Below are positions 1-7,326 of a stretch of DNA of 24,725 nucleotides, piece after piece. The DNA is from a virus, in IMG/VR virus record IMGVR_UViG_3300008259_000280, positions 1 through 24,725 of that record, one strand, 5' to 3'. The notes below the pieces were generated by a model. That model was given only the letters and a program-made list of their open reading frames with translations, made no database searches and was not told the origin of the DNA. The translations under genes and the position numbers were made by a program. Position 1 is the first letter of the stretch, and each line of letters opens with the position of its first letter.

Positions 1-572
1 GAGCTTACGGTGAAGGTTTGGGCAGCAGCGCCGTTGTAATAGACGGTTCCGGTGACGGTTCCGGCTAGGACTGGGGTGTGCTCAAGGTTACCGAAGTTCA
101 TGTTGCAGGAAGCAACACGGGCTAGGGTGGCGGTTGACTCGTTTTGCACGAATTGGCTGGAGTAGAAGATGTCAAGGTTAGCATCACCGGAGGCTAGCTG
201 TTGGAGTGAGTTGACATCATCACCGGGGAAACCACCATTGTTGGAAGCTCCACGGATAGCGCCCTTGTTGGAGCTATAACGGAAGCGGAGGTAGTATACC
301 AAGCCGGTTGGGCCAAGTAGTGGTTGAACGGAAACGATCTTGTTTGCGATCAACTGGGGATAGATACGACGAACAAGAGGAATAGAAATTCTCTTGAACT
401 GAGCGACATCGCTAGTGTCTGTGGAAGTCTCATTGATCAAGCGTTGGTTCTCAAGAAGAACTGCTGTAGCAGAACGGACATAGGGGTCTTCGATGCCCTT
501 GAGAATGCCAGTCTTTGACCAATTTGCTTCTACTTCTCTAGCTTCGTTTAGAAATCTTGCATTAGCGTTCAT
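1..572 (-). CDS. 23: Major capsid protein, gp23-like (partial, C-terminus outside window)
   Basis: This is the shell-forming HK97-fold capsid protein of a T4-type head; only the first 190 codons are present. The signature is the block IPLVRRIYPQLIANKI at about residues 64-79, followed by VSVQPLLGPTGLVYYLR, the same order as the VRRAIPNLIAFD...VQPMNSPTG block of T4 gp23. Residues 28-43 (IEDPYVRSATAVLLEN) resemble the N-terminal region of marine T4-like capsid proteins. The ATG at 572-570 is preceded by AAGAGGTAAC, a good ribosome site. Two glutamates fit the T4 prohead protease consensus: LNE|A after residue 10 and INE|T after residue 48; the second would leave a propeptide similar in placement to that of T4. 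It lies 21 bases after the scaffold gene and belongs to the head operon. The family assignment is secure; the cleavage position is inferred. Confidence 0.95.
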   Translation of the reverse strand, partial: MNANARFLNEAREVEANWSKTGILKGIEDPYVRSATAVLLENQRLINETSTDTSDVAQFKRISIPLVRRIYPQLIANKIVSVQPLLGPTGLVYYLRFRYSSNKGAIRGASNNGGFPGDDVNSLQQLASGDANLDIFYSSQFVQNESTATLARVASCNMNFGNLEHTPVLAGTVTGTVYYNGAAAQTFTVS

Positions 573-593
573 TGTTACCTCTTAAAAAGATGA

Positions 594-1505
594 TTAATTC
601 TTGGATTTCTTCACACCTGAAAGAACGAGCAAATCGTTAACTGCACCGTTTGAGTTATCGTTGAATTCAGCGATGACTTGTACATTTTCGGTGTCTACAT
701 GTCCTCTCCCGCTTGCGTTCTTTACTTTCAGAGTTCTTTCTTTCTGCTCTGTCAAGACTTTGGCTTTCTTGGCAGCAGCTGCCATTGGCTTAGCGGACTC
801 TGTGATCACATTCTGGGAGACCCTGCGGACGGACTCGGTTAGACGGGTATTGTCTGTGCTAAGTCTGATGTTGCGGGCTTCCATGATGCGTAGTTGACCA
901 CGGAGTTCTTCGATAGCCTTGCTGGCTTCTTCTAGCTTGGAGGCGGTTGCGAAGGATTTGTCTTCGTCGCTCAAGTAGTCGGATGTGATGTTAACGATCT
1001 TGTCGAGAGCAACCTTGTGCTCAAGGATACGGGGATCGTTGACCAAGTCTTTCTTGGCTTGCTCGTAGATTTCAGCGCCCTTGTATTGGAGGAATTGATC
1101 AACCTTCTCCACGATGTAGGCTTTCATCTCGGCTAGTTTTTGGTCGTACTCTTCGTAGAGATCGACTTCGACTTGGCTCTTGGTGCTACGCTCGGCTAGA
1201 AGCATTTGGTAGGCTTCTTCGTAGCCTTCCTCTAGTTGAGCGTCGAATTCTTGCTTTTGAACTTCGAGGCGGGTGCGAAGATCATTGATGATCTCGTAGG
1301 CTTCTTGGTATCCCTCGTAAGCTGTCTTCTCGGCAGAAGCGAGTTCACCTGAAAGCTGGGCATAGGCCTCTTCTAGGTTCTTGTTGTATTCCTTTTCCAT
1401 TTCGTCTTTAGCGTTCTCGATCATCTCGCTGATGACGCTGGAAACTTCCTTAACTTCGTTCTCAGGAAGCATTTTCTTTAGTGATTCAAAAATCTTGTTT
1501 TCCAT
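594..1505 (-). CDS. 22: Prohead assembly core / scaffold protein, gp22-like (303 aa)
   Basis: Probable main component of the prohead core around which the capsid protein assembles and which the prohead protease then degrades. The protein is almost entirely helical and highly charged, with long Glu/Lys/Ala coiled-coil stretches at about residues 14-155 and 185-260, and a basic Ala/Lys-rich stretch near 238-262. Six sites match the T4 protease consensus [LI]xE|[AGS]: after E46, E93, E193, E209, E224 and E236. The start was set at the ATG at 1505 rather than upstream because it overlaps the protease stop by one base (TAATG) and follows GAGGTTAGG. Position between protease and capsid genes is the T4 order 21-22-23. 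Sequence similarity is low-complexity, so the call leans on context and protease motifs. Confidence 0.85.
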   Translation of the reverse strand: MENKIFESLKKMLPENEVKEVSSVISEMIENAKDEMEKEYNKNLEEAYAQLSGELASAEKTAYEGYQEAYEIINDLRTRLEVQKQEFDAQLEEGYEEAYQMLLAERSTKSQVEVDLYEEYDQKLAEMKAYIVEKVDQFLQYKGAEIYEQAKKDLVNDPRILEHKVALDKIVNITSDYLSDEDKSFATASKLEEASKAIEELRGQLRIMEARNIRLSTDNTRLTESVRRVSQNVITESAKPMAAAAKKAKVLTEQKERTLKVKNASGRGHVDTENVQVIAEFNDNSNGAVNDLLVLSGVKKSKN

Positions 1506-2176
1506 TAGCCTAACCTCGTTAATATGTTGCCAGTTTGTTCTTTTACAATTCCACCCAAGCAAGCAATTAATGCTTCTTTGTTTACTTTATGTATGCAGGA
1601 AGCTTCATTTTTTACAGGGTTTTTGTAATTTTCTTCGGGAATGTGCTCCTGACTTTCCCTAGTGCCGACAACTTTACGCTGGAAGGCAGCGTAAGTAGAG
1701 GGGTCGGCTACGACATCAAAGGTGATTAGTTTGTAGGACTCGCTAATAACCAAAACGCCGTTTTCATTCACTTTACCATTGCCAACGCCTCTTGAAGAAA
1801 CGCCAACTCTGACACCATCATTAATTAGGGCTTTGAGAATCTTGCCATGGGGGGTATTAAGGATTTCACCTTCACCCATCATGACATTTCCTTCCCACCA
1901 TAATTTTGTGATTACATGGGAGGCTTTCTCGAAGTGAATGATGGAGTCTTCGGGGTGGTCGAGTTCACCGACGAGACCTCTGGCTTTGATGCATTCATTC
2001 AATTTCTTGACATTCTCGTCTAGCACCTCGTAGGTGTAGACCCTGCGGTTTTTGTTTTCTTTATTGGCTTCTTGGAACTTGCCCCTGAACTTGGTGAGTC
2101 CCCTGTCGGAAGACTCATTCAAGTTCAGTTCGAGTCCACTATTTAAGCAGCAATCTATTAATAACATATTGGACAT
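1505..2176 (-). CDS. 21: Prohead core protease, gp21-like (223 aa)
   Basis: Serine protease that matures the prohead by cutting scaffold and shell proteins after glutamate. The family's conserved blocks are all visible: NKNRRVYTYEVL (41-52), GELDHPE (70-76) with the catalytic His74, SHVITKLWWEGN (86-97), GEILNTPHGKILKALINDG (103-121), VRVGVSSRG (122-130) with the catalytic Ser127 or Ser128, and ITFDVVADPS (151-160). Length matches T4 gp21 (about 212 aa). The C-terminal 50 residues are variable. The ATG at 2176 follows AAGGATAAAGT, a reasonable ribosome site, and the stop overlaps the scaffold start by one base, suggesting translational coupling. It is expected to act inside the prohead and to be destroyed or expelled on maturation. 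Confidence 0.96.
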   Translation of the reverse strand: MSNMLLIDCCLNSGLELNLNESSDRGLTKFRGKFQEANKENKNRRVYTYEVLDENVKKLNECIKARGLVGELDHPEDSIIHFEKASHVITKLWWEGNVMMGEGEILNTPHGKILKALINDGVRVGVSSRGVGNGKVNENGVLVISESYKLITFDVVADPSTYAAFQRKVVGTRESQEHIPEENYKNPVKNEASCIHKVNKEALIACLGGIVKEQTGNILTRLG

Positions 2177-2210
2177 ACTTTATCCTTTACTACTTGATAG
2201 TGGTGTAAAT

Positions 2211-4004
2211 TCACTCGCTGCCCATGAGGAGCTTGAGTGAGTCTTGCATTGTCATTCCGTGGTCAGGGATGTAAGGATTCTTCAAGTTTGGCAGCACATC
2301 AGCGCCAGACATGGTTGTGTATTCCTTGTCATCCTCAACGCTCTTTTCACCCTTGATCTTGTAGTCCCCGGCCTTTGGCACATAGGGATTGCTGACATTG
2401 GGGAACACTTCTGAACCCTTCATTGCTGTGTAGTAGTCCTCGACATTAGCGTGAACGCTCTTGCCATCGGATACTGGGCTGCTCTTGAAGGGGCCTGTGT
2501 GTGCGCCGGGGGAGCCGTTAACAGCAGCGTACTTGTGGATTGCGGGGTTGTCGCCTGTTAGGGAGACATGTGGCTTGGCAACATGCCAAGTCTCGCTGTC
2601 CATGTCGGCAGATTCGGCTAGGGTTTGCAGGTATAGAGCGGACTCTAGTGCAACACGCATGCTTGCGGGTTGTTTCTTGCTTAGGATGTCCTCTACATCA
2701 GCTAGCAGAGAAGCTGTCTCTGCGCTGGTTGCTGAATCTCCGCTTGTTTGGGCTGCACGATAGACCTCGGTCAGGCCACGATATAGATCGGAGAATACTT
2801 GCATGAATTTGCCTTCTTGAGCGTCGATCATGGGAAGCACCTTTTCTGAAAGATTGATAAAGTCGCTGTAGTCATCAACAACTGGGTTTCTTCCGGCAGC
2901 TTCGTAAATCTTGCAGACATTCTCTGAGAAAGCTCTGTGGGCTGTTCTGAGAATTCCGTCAGCTAGGAACTCACAGGTGTCGCTGTCGTAGTTGCTGGCT
3001 CCTGAAGTCTCAAGAGTCTCGTTAATTTTTGCTGTCAACTCGTCCTTGGTAAGGAAGAGTAGGTCAGGCCAAGCAGCTGCGACATTTTCGAAGCAGTTTT
3101 GTAGGCCTTCGTTGTCGCTTAGGGCATTGAATCTCTTTAGATCGTTGACTGCACGAATCCAAGTTGTTTCCATCTTGGTGCATTCTTGAGCGCCTTTGCG
3201 ACCTTCCTTAACTTTCTTGCCACCCTTCTTGTGGTGCATGGCAACAACCTTGCCCTCGTTGCGAACTTGAGCGGTTGGAATTTGTACTGAAGAAACATTG
3301 CCTTGTTTGTCTTTTTGAACTCTGAAGTTCTGGTAGGCGGTACCATTCTCTTGGAAATCCACGAATTCTAGGACATTGTCAGCTAGAACCTTAAGGGAAT
3401 TCACTTTGGCTTCGTGCATCTTCTCGGCCACTTTCTTCATACGGCCCTTGGCGTGTTTGAGCATTTCCTTCTTGGAAGCCCATTCACCCTTCATGCACTC
3501 GTCTTTCTCGTTGCCATTTTTCTCGCCCTTCTCGCCCTTCTTCTTCTTGAGGAAGGCTGCGAGTTGAGGAGGAATTACACCCTTCTTTGGCTTCTTTCCT
3601 TCTAGAACAACGCCTTCACGAAGTGAGGCACGGAGAAGGGGAACAGAGAAATACTCGGAGAACTTAGCAGCTGCTTCCTCGTTCTTCTCGTCAAGGATGG
3701 CATCAACCATTCCTTCTAGGATATTTTTTGTGGTGCTCTTGACGCTGTCTTGGTCAAGAACAAGCTCTTGAATGTTTTCAAGAAGGATTTTTCCTCCGTC
3801 CATGCTGTAATTAGCGTGGACTAGGTTGCCGTCCTGATTGAGGAAGGTAACGGAGTTTTCATTGATGCAATGGAGGTCTAGCCTCTCTTTGCCTAGCACC
3901 TTGGCTAACATTTCGGATGCTTCGGTAAGCTCCTTCTCAGCGTTGGTGATTGAACTATTTTCGATTTGTTTGAAAACATCGAAATTTATTAATTTTTTCT
4001 TCAT
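2211..4004 (-). CDS. Large prohead/virion protein of unknown function (597 aa)
   Basis: I do not recognise a named family. It occupies the place of the small core genes 67 and 68 in T4, between portal and protease, so a prohead core or internal head protein is the best inference. Residues 1-130 look globular; 137-270 are very Lys/Glu/Gly-rich and basic; 275-470 are helical; the C-terminus is flexible. It carries many candidate prohead-protease sites: ILE|G after 97, LRE|G after 130, VLE|G after 135, LTE|A after 28, IYE|A after 369 and LAE|S after 464. Residues 524-546 and 561-583 form a duplicated motif of the type Y-T-x-M-x-G-x-[DE]-V-x-P-N-x-x-N-P-Y-[VI]-P. The ATG at 4004 follows GGGAGACTAGC. 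Codon choice is G+C-richer than in the accessory genes, as in the capsid gene, consistent with high expression. Confidence 0.75.
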   Translation of the reverse strand: MKKKLINFDVFKQIENSSITNAEKELTEASEMLAKVLGKERLDLHCINENSVTFLNQDGNLVHANYSMDGGKILLENIQELVLDQDSVKSTTKNILEGMVDAILDEKNEEAAAKFSEYFSVPLLRASLREGVVLEGKKPKKGVIPPQLAAFLKKKKGEKGEKNGNEKDECMKGEWASKKEMLKHAKGRMKKVAEKMHEAKVNSLKVLADNVLEFVDFQENGTAYQNFRVQKDKQGNVSSVQIPTAQVRNEGKVVAMHHKKGGKKVKEGRKGAQECTKMETTWIRAVNDLKRFNALSDNEGLQNCFENVAAAWPDLLFLTKDELTAKINETLETSGASNYDSDTCEFLADGILRTAHRAFSENVCKIYEAAGRNPVVDDYSDFINLSEKVLPMIDAQEGKFMQVFSDLYRGLTEVYRAAQTSGDSATSAETASLLADVEDILSKKQPASMRVALESALYLQTLAESADMDSETWHVAKPHVSLTGDNPAIHKYAAVNGSPGAHTGPFKSSPVSDGKSVHANVEDYYTAMKGSEVFPNVSNPYVPKAGDYKIKGEKSVEDDKEYTTMSGADVLPNLKNPYIPDHGMTMQDSLKLLMGSE

Positions 4005-4103
4005 GCTAGTCTCCCAAAAAAACTATATTTCACTTGCAAGCTTATATAGCAATAGAGTTTATCTTTTTACTTTTTTAAGATAAACAAAAGCATTTAACAT
4101 TGG

Positions 4104-4111
4104 TATTTATG
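4104..4111 (-). promoter_or_regulatory. Possible T4-type late promoter box (CATAAATA)
   Basis: On the minus strand the bases read CATAAATA, matching the NATAAATA late promoter of T4-like phages. It points into the head operon, with the 597-aa gene beginning about 100 bases downstream. Such an AT-rich octamer occurs often by chance here, so only its intergenic position supports it. Confidence 0.3.
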
Positions 4112-4138
4112 CAACAAGCTCCAATTTATTGAGGAAAC

Positions 4139-4338
4139 ATGAAAAGATTTGCAGATTACATGCGTGAATCAACCCAGACAGATGCCGATGCCAAGGCGTT
4201 TTACAGCGAGATTCCTCCGAACAGGCAAAGGCAGATCATTGATATTGCTGCTGAAAAAACTTAAAAATTGTTGGTTATGGTTACGCAATCTTGGCTGTTG
4301 CTTTAAAAACATTTTTTGTTTATCAGCAGCCTGCATGA
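4139..4338 (+). pseudogene. Small protein with an apparent frameshift in an A-run (restored length about 66 aa)
   Basis: The ATG at 4139 sits behind a strong ribosome site (TTGAGGAAAC) and opens a sensible reading frame (MKRFADYMRESTQTDADAK...) that hits TAA at 4262 after 41 codons. Directly across a run of six A (4254-4259) the -1 frame continues well: LKIVGYGYAILAVALKTFF then VYQQPA and TGA at 4336-4338. That TGA overlaps the ATG of the next gene as ATGA, a typical coupled junction. One extra A would join the two parts into about 66 residues: a polar helical N-terminus and a hydrophobic, possibly membrane-embedded C-terminal half. AAAAAAC is a slippery-looking heptamer but lies in the wrong phase for classical -1 slippage. 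A sequencing or natural indel is therefore more likely than programmed frameshifting. Function unknown. Confidence 0.65.
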
Positions 4339-4745
4339 TTGAAGCTATCAAGGGAAAAAATATAGTATTACTTAAAGACAAGGACGAGCTACTTAAAAAA
4401 TTAGGATTTACTGATTCTAAAACATTATATTTTGATCAAAACACGAATTCATTTGAGATAAATCCTATCAAAACTGGCGCTAGTTTTACAAGTAGAGACA
4501 TCGTAAATGAAGCTGGCAAACTTGTTATTTCTACTTCAAATGATGATGAAAAAACTGAAATGTATGATTTAGTTTGTAATGTAAATTTGAGTTATGAAAA
4601 TAGCGAGATAAAACTTCAAAAAACTATCAGAAGACTTACAGTTCATCGAAACGATAAAGGTAGACTTGTCAATGTTCTTGTTGGTGGGCCAAAGTTAATA
4701 TCAGACAAAATACGGGTTTCAATTAATATGACTTCAAACCAGTAA
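4335..4745 (+). CDS. Unknown protein (136 aa)
   Basis: I do not recognise this protein. It starts MIEAIKGKNIVLLKDKDELL; the ATG at 4335 overlaps the TGA of the restored upstream small gene (ATGA), which is why I chose it over the longer open frame beginning at 4149, whose N-terminal part is Cys/Trp/Leu junk read out of frame with the upstream gene. The sequence alternates short hydrophobic and polar stretches (CNVNLSYENSEIKLQ, GRLVNVLVGGPKLISDKIRV) and looks largely beta-stranded. It lies in a two-gene plus-strand island between the head-operon genes and converges on the portal gene, whose stop is only five bases away. A small virion or head-completion role would suit the place but is a guess. 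Confidence 0.75.
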   Translation: MIEAIKGKNIVLLKDKDELLKKLGFTDSKTLYFDQNTNSFEINPIKTGASFTSRDIVNEAGKLVISTSNDDEKTEMYDLVCNVNLSYENSEIKLQKTIRRLTVHRNDKGRLVNVLVGGPKLISDKIRVSINMTSNQ

Positions 4746-4749
4746 GTCT

Positions 4750-7269
4750 TTATTCATATTCATACTGATCGAGTGGTTCCACATCCTGATCAGACGAGTA
4801 TGATTGTATGTACATGTCATACTTCTGAATGTCTTCTTCTGTGACCTCTGGTAGAGGTGCGCCTTGGGATACGGCTGGTGCTGGTCCTTCAGGTGGAGCG
4901 CCTGCGCCTCCCAAAGGCGGTTCAGCGCCGGGGGGAGCAAGTTCTGGATTTGGTCCTTCTGGGGTTGCTCCAATTTCTGGCTTGTCTTTTTCCTCATCTT
5001 CAGATGATGGTATGCCAACACCAAGAAGTGCTGGATTTTGTGCGATGACTTGCAGTTTCGCATCCTCAATTTTCTGCATTTTAAGTCTAGCGATAAACAT
5101 TTTTGTTTCGCTTTCACTATAACCCATCCATTTATTCAGGATATCGTAGTCAGACATCAAGTTGCCAGATTTAAGGGCTCCAGCATTTTGTATTCTTGCG
5201 CTGGTAATTTCTGCCCTGCTGAGTTCTCTCCATTCCGAAGGTGGAGTCATTTTGACCGTCAAATCAGAATAGGTTTCTTCAGGATAGCCAAGCAACTTAA
5301 GGTGTCTGTCAGCGACTTCCCACATGGCATCTTCAAATGGTGCTTGTAGTCTTTCAATCAGTCTTGCAACTCTGATATCCTGAGCCGAGAGTGTTATTTT
5401 TGTGACAGATGCATCTTCCACATTGAAATAGTTCTTGGGGAATTGCATGGCTGTGAACAGTCTGTTTCTAAAGTACACGGCATCATCAATTTCACCTAGA
5501 TTTTGAGCACCGGGAAGGGTTTCAATCTTAGTGTTTGAGTTAGGTCTGGTTGGAATCCAGTAGTCTTCGTCAACCGCAGGGGCGTGATATCTTTCTTCAA
5601 CAGAATTCGGGCCTGACATGCCGGGACGGTTTGTTGATATTTTCTTTTTCCTGAATTGATCTTTCATTTTTTCCATGAAAGCTTCAGCTTTGAATGGAGG
5701 CAATTGTCCGACATCAATATAAAAAACTCTTCTTTCGGGTGCTCTCGAAAGCCTATACACCAACATTGCGTCTTCCATGAGTCTTAATTGGTGTGCTGGC
5801 CCTCTGGCTGCTTCAACCATTGAAACGCCATAGGGGTAGAAAGTTTTTCTATCATCACCGATTTTGGCATGGACAATTTGTTCTGGAGCAAACCGGATGG
5901 CAGTTGCCATCATAATTTCTTGATCTGTCGATTGTACTACAGGCGCTCTTGTAAGGCTTTGGTAATCTGGTCCTTCTTTACTTTGCTGGAATTCGACTAT
6001 TTTTCCTTTTGTTGTTTCAATTCTGTACATGGAATCAGCTGGCAAACGGACTAATTTCAAAACACCATCTTTGGGGTTGTCTAAATTGACAACAATCTCA
6101 TAAAACAAATCACCATAAAGCAACAGACTCTTGAAATCTGCCCAAACTCTTCTGTTGATATTGACCATGGACCTGTGAAAGAACAAAAATTCAAGTTCAT
6201 CTCTGACATCATCGTTTTTACAGGAAATAGTAAGCACATTTCCTTTAGAATCTTTCTGACAGTTATGCACCACCGTACTATTGGTACAAAAGTTTTCGTG
6301 TTTTTCAACTGTAAGGTCGTAAACTGGTTGTTCTTTGCCTTCTATTTTACCGATTACTCTTCTTGTGGAAGTAAAGTTGTAGGCCAACCATCTGATTTCA
6401 CGAATGCTGAATCCTTCAGTCTTCAGTCTATTTTTAAGTGTTCTCCAATCACAATCAATTAGTTTCATAATTTGACCCATTGAAAGGTCTTGAGCCAAAT
6501 AACGGCAATATTGATTTACCTTTTCAAGTTTTGGGAAGAACTTTCCTGTTCTCCATTCATCAACAAACTGTCTTTCATGAACCCATCCTTTGGAGAAAGT
6601 AAATACTCTTGGATATTGTTTGACTGGATGTTTAGTCAGCATTTGATTAGCTGGAACTCTATGGAAAGGCATTAGTTCATCATCTTCCTGAATCTCGCCA
6701 GCCTGTTTCCATTCTCCATTTTTAAGTAGCACACGGTGATCAGGCGTAGTTTCAAGTCTGCTGCCGTCATCTAATATAAGAATTTGTGTTTTGGCTATTT
6801 TAGTTTGCCGTGGACTATGAGCCCAGCCAAGCGTGTAGTCATGTTTCTCGAAATCCCAGCAATATACCAAGAATTTTTCATTAGCATGAGTTTTGGCTAG
6901 TTCCTCGATGGGTATTAAACCAAATGGGGTTGCTACTGGAGTGTCACCAGAAAGACAGGCCTCATCTGCAAATACATTCAGGGCCATTTCAATTTCTGGA
7001 ACGCTTCTTAATCTTTCATATTCTTTATATCTTGATTGTCTATTGCTTACTGTTGATAAATCGATAAAATCATTAGTTTCACGAAGTCTAACAAATCTAG
7101 AGTCTGCACCACCCCAAAAGCTGCCATCGGGGCTCATGGATGGAATTGAGTCTGGTGATGTAATGCCTGCGCCTACAACATCTTTAGTGTTGACTGTTCT
7201 TTCAAGGGGATCAGGAGTGAAGGCAAAACTAAATGTCTTAAAAAAGTCAGCCCATAATGGCGTTGGCAT
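4750..7269 (-). CDS. 20: Portal vertex protein, gp20-like, interrupted by an intein (839 aa precursor)
   Basis: Portal subunit: it forms the dodecameric channel at one vertex, nucleates the prohead and docks terminase and neck. The precursor has an N-extein (1-104), an intein (105-336) and a C-extein (337-839), giving a 607-residue spliced protein against 524 in T4. Portal-type features include RYKEYERLRSVPEIEMALNV (80-99), then after the intein a stretch with FFHRSMVNINRRVWADFKSL, LLYGDLFYEIVV, RLPADSMYRIETTKG, the block with PEQIVHAKIG and YPYGVSMVEAARGPAHQLRL, and RAPERRVFYIDVGQLPP. The C-terminus is an unusual Pro/Gly/Ala/Glu-rich tail ending in acidic Tyr-containing sequence. The ATG at 7269 lies 36 bases after an AATAAATA box; its ribosome site (GAAAGGTTGAATAGAAAAT) is somewhat distant. 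Identification is strong. Confidence 0.95.
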   Translation of the reverse strand: MPTPLWADFFKTFSFAFTPDPLERTVNTKDVVGAGITSPDSIPSMSPDGSFWGGADSRFVRLRETNDFIDLSTVSNRQSRYKEYERLRSVPEIEMALNVFADEACLSGDTPVATPFGLIPIEELAKTHANEKFLVYCWDFEKHDYTLGWAHSPRQTKIAKTQILILDDGSRLETTPDHRVLLKNGEWKQAGEIQEDDELMPFHRVPANQMLTKHPVKQYPRVFTFSKGWVHERQFVDEWRTGKFFPKLEKVNQYCRYLAQDLSMGQIMKLIDCDWRTLKNRLKTEGFSIREIRWLAYNFTSTRRVIGKIEGKEQPVYDLTVEKHENFCTNSTVVHNCQKDSKGNVLTISCKNDDVRDELEFLFFHRSMVNINRRVWADFKSLLLYGDLFYEIVVNLDNPKDGVLKLVRLPADSMYRIETTKGKIVEFQQSKEGPDYQSLTRAPVVQSTDQEIMMATAIRFAPEQIVHAKIGDDRKTFYPYGVSMVEAARGPAHQLRLMEDAMLVYRLSRAPERRVFYIDVGQLPPFKAEAFMEKMKDQFRKKKISTNRPGMSGPNSVEERYHAPAVDEDYWIPTRPNSNTKIETLPGAQNLGEIDDAVYFRNRLFTAMQFPKNYFNVEDASVTKITLSAQDIRVARLIERLQAPFEDAMWEVADRHLKLLGYPEETYSDLTVKMTPPSEWRELSRAEITSARIQNAGALKSGNLMSDYDILNKWMGYSESETKMFIARLKMQKIEDAKLQVIAQNPALLGVGIPSSEDEEKDKPEIGATPEGPNPELAPPGAEPPLGGAGAPPEGPAPAVSQGAPLPEVTEEDIQKYDMYIQSYSSDQDVEPLDQYEYE
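6262..6957 (-). mobile_element. Intein within the portal protein (232 aa), with HTH and possible HNH remnant
   Basis: Protein-splicing element. Block A begins at Cys105 (CLSGDTPVATPFG), block B is LETTPDHRVLL (172-182) with the TxxH histidine, block F is PVYDLTVEKHENF (315-327) and block G is VVHN with Asn336, followed by Cys337 as the +1 nucleophile. All core splicing residues are therefore present (Cys1, TxxH, penultimate His, terminal Asn, +1 Cys). Between B and F, about 125 residues contain YPRVFTFSKGWVHERQFVDE (219-238), reminiscent of the front half of HNH homing endonucleases, and a helix-turn-helix-like stretch (263-293). No LAGLIDADG pair or intact HNH catalytic core is visible, so homing activity may be lost. 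Insertion falls immediately after the conserved NVFADEA portal motif. Splicing competence is inferred from motifs. Confidence 0.92.
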
Positions 7270-7305
7270 ATTTTCTATTCAACCTTTCGTACACTATATT
7301 GTAGT

Positions 7306-7313
7306 TATTTATT
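7306..7313 (-). promoter_or_regulatory. Probable late promoter box for the portal gene (AATAAATA)
   Basis: The minus strand reads AATAAATA, 36 bases before the portal ATG and just after the stop of the upstream small gene. This is a normal placement for a T4-type late promoter (NATAAATA about 10 bases before the transcript start). Confidence 0.45.
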
Positions 7314-7326
7314 CTAGCTATGTTTT

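Noticed and set aside
4254-4260. Programmed -1 frameshift at AAAAAAC
   Set aside because: The heptamer is not in the frame-0 phase needed for classical simultaneous slippage and no clear downstream structure was seen; an A-run indel is simpler, though not proven.
4149-4334. N-terminal extension of the 136-aa gene
   Set aside because: It would begin inside the 41-codon frame opened by the strong ribosome site at 4139 and has unnatural Cys/Trp-rich sequence; the ATGA junction at 4335 is better.
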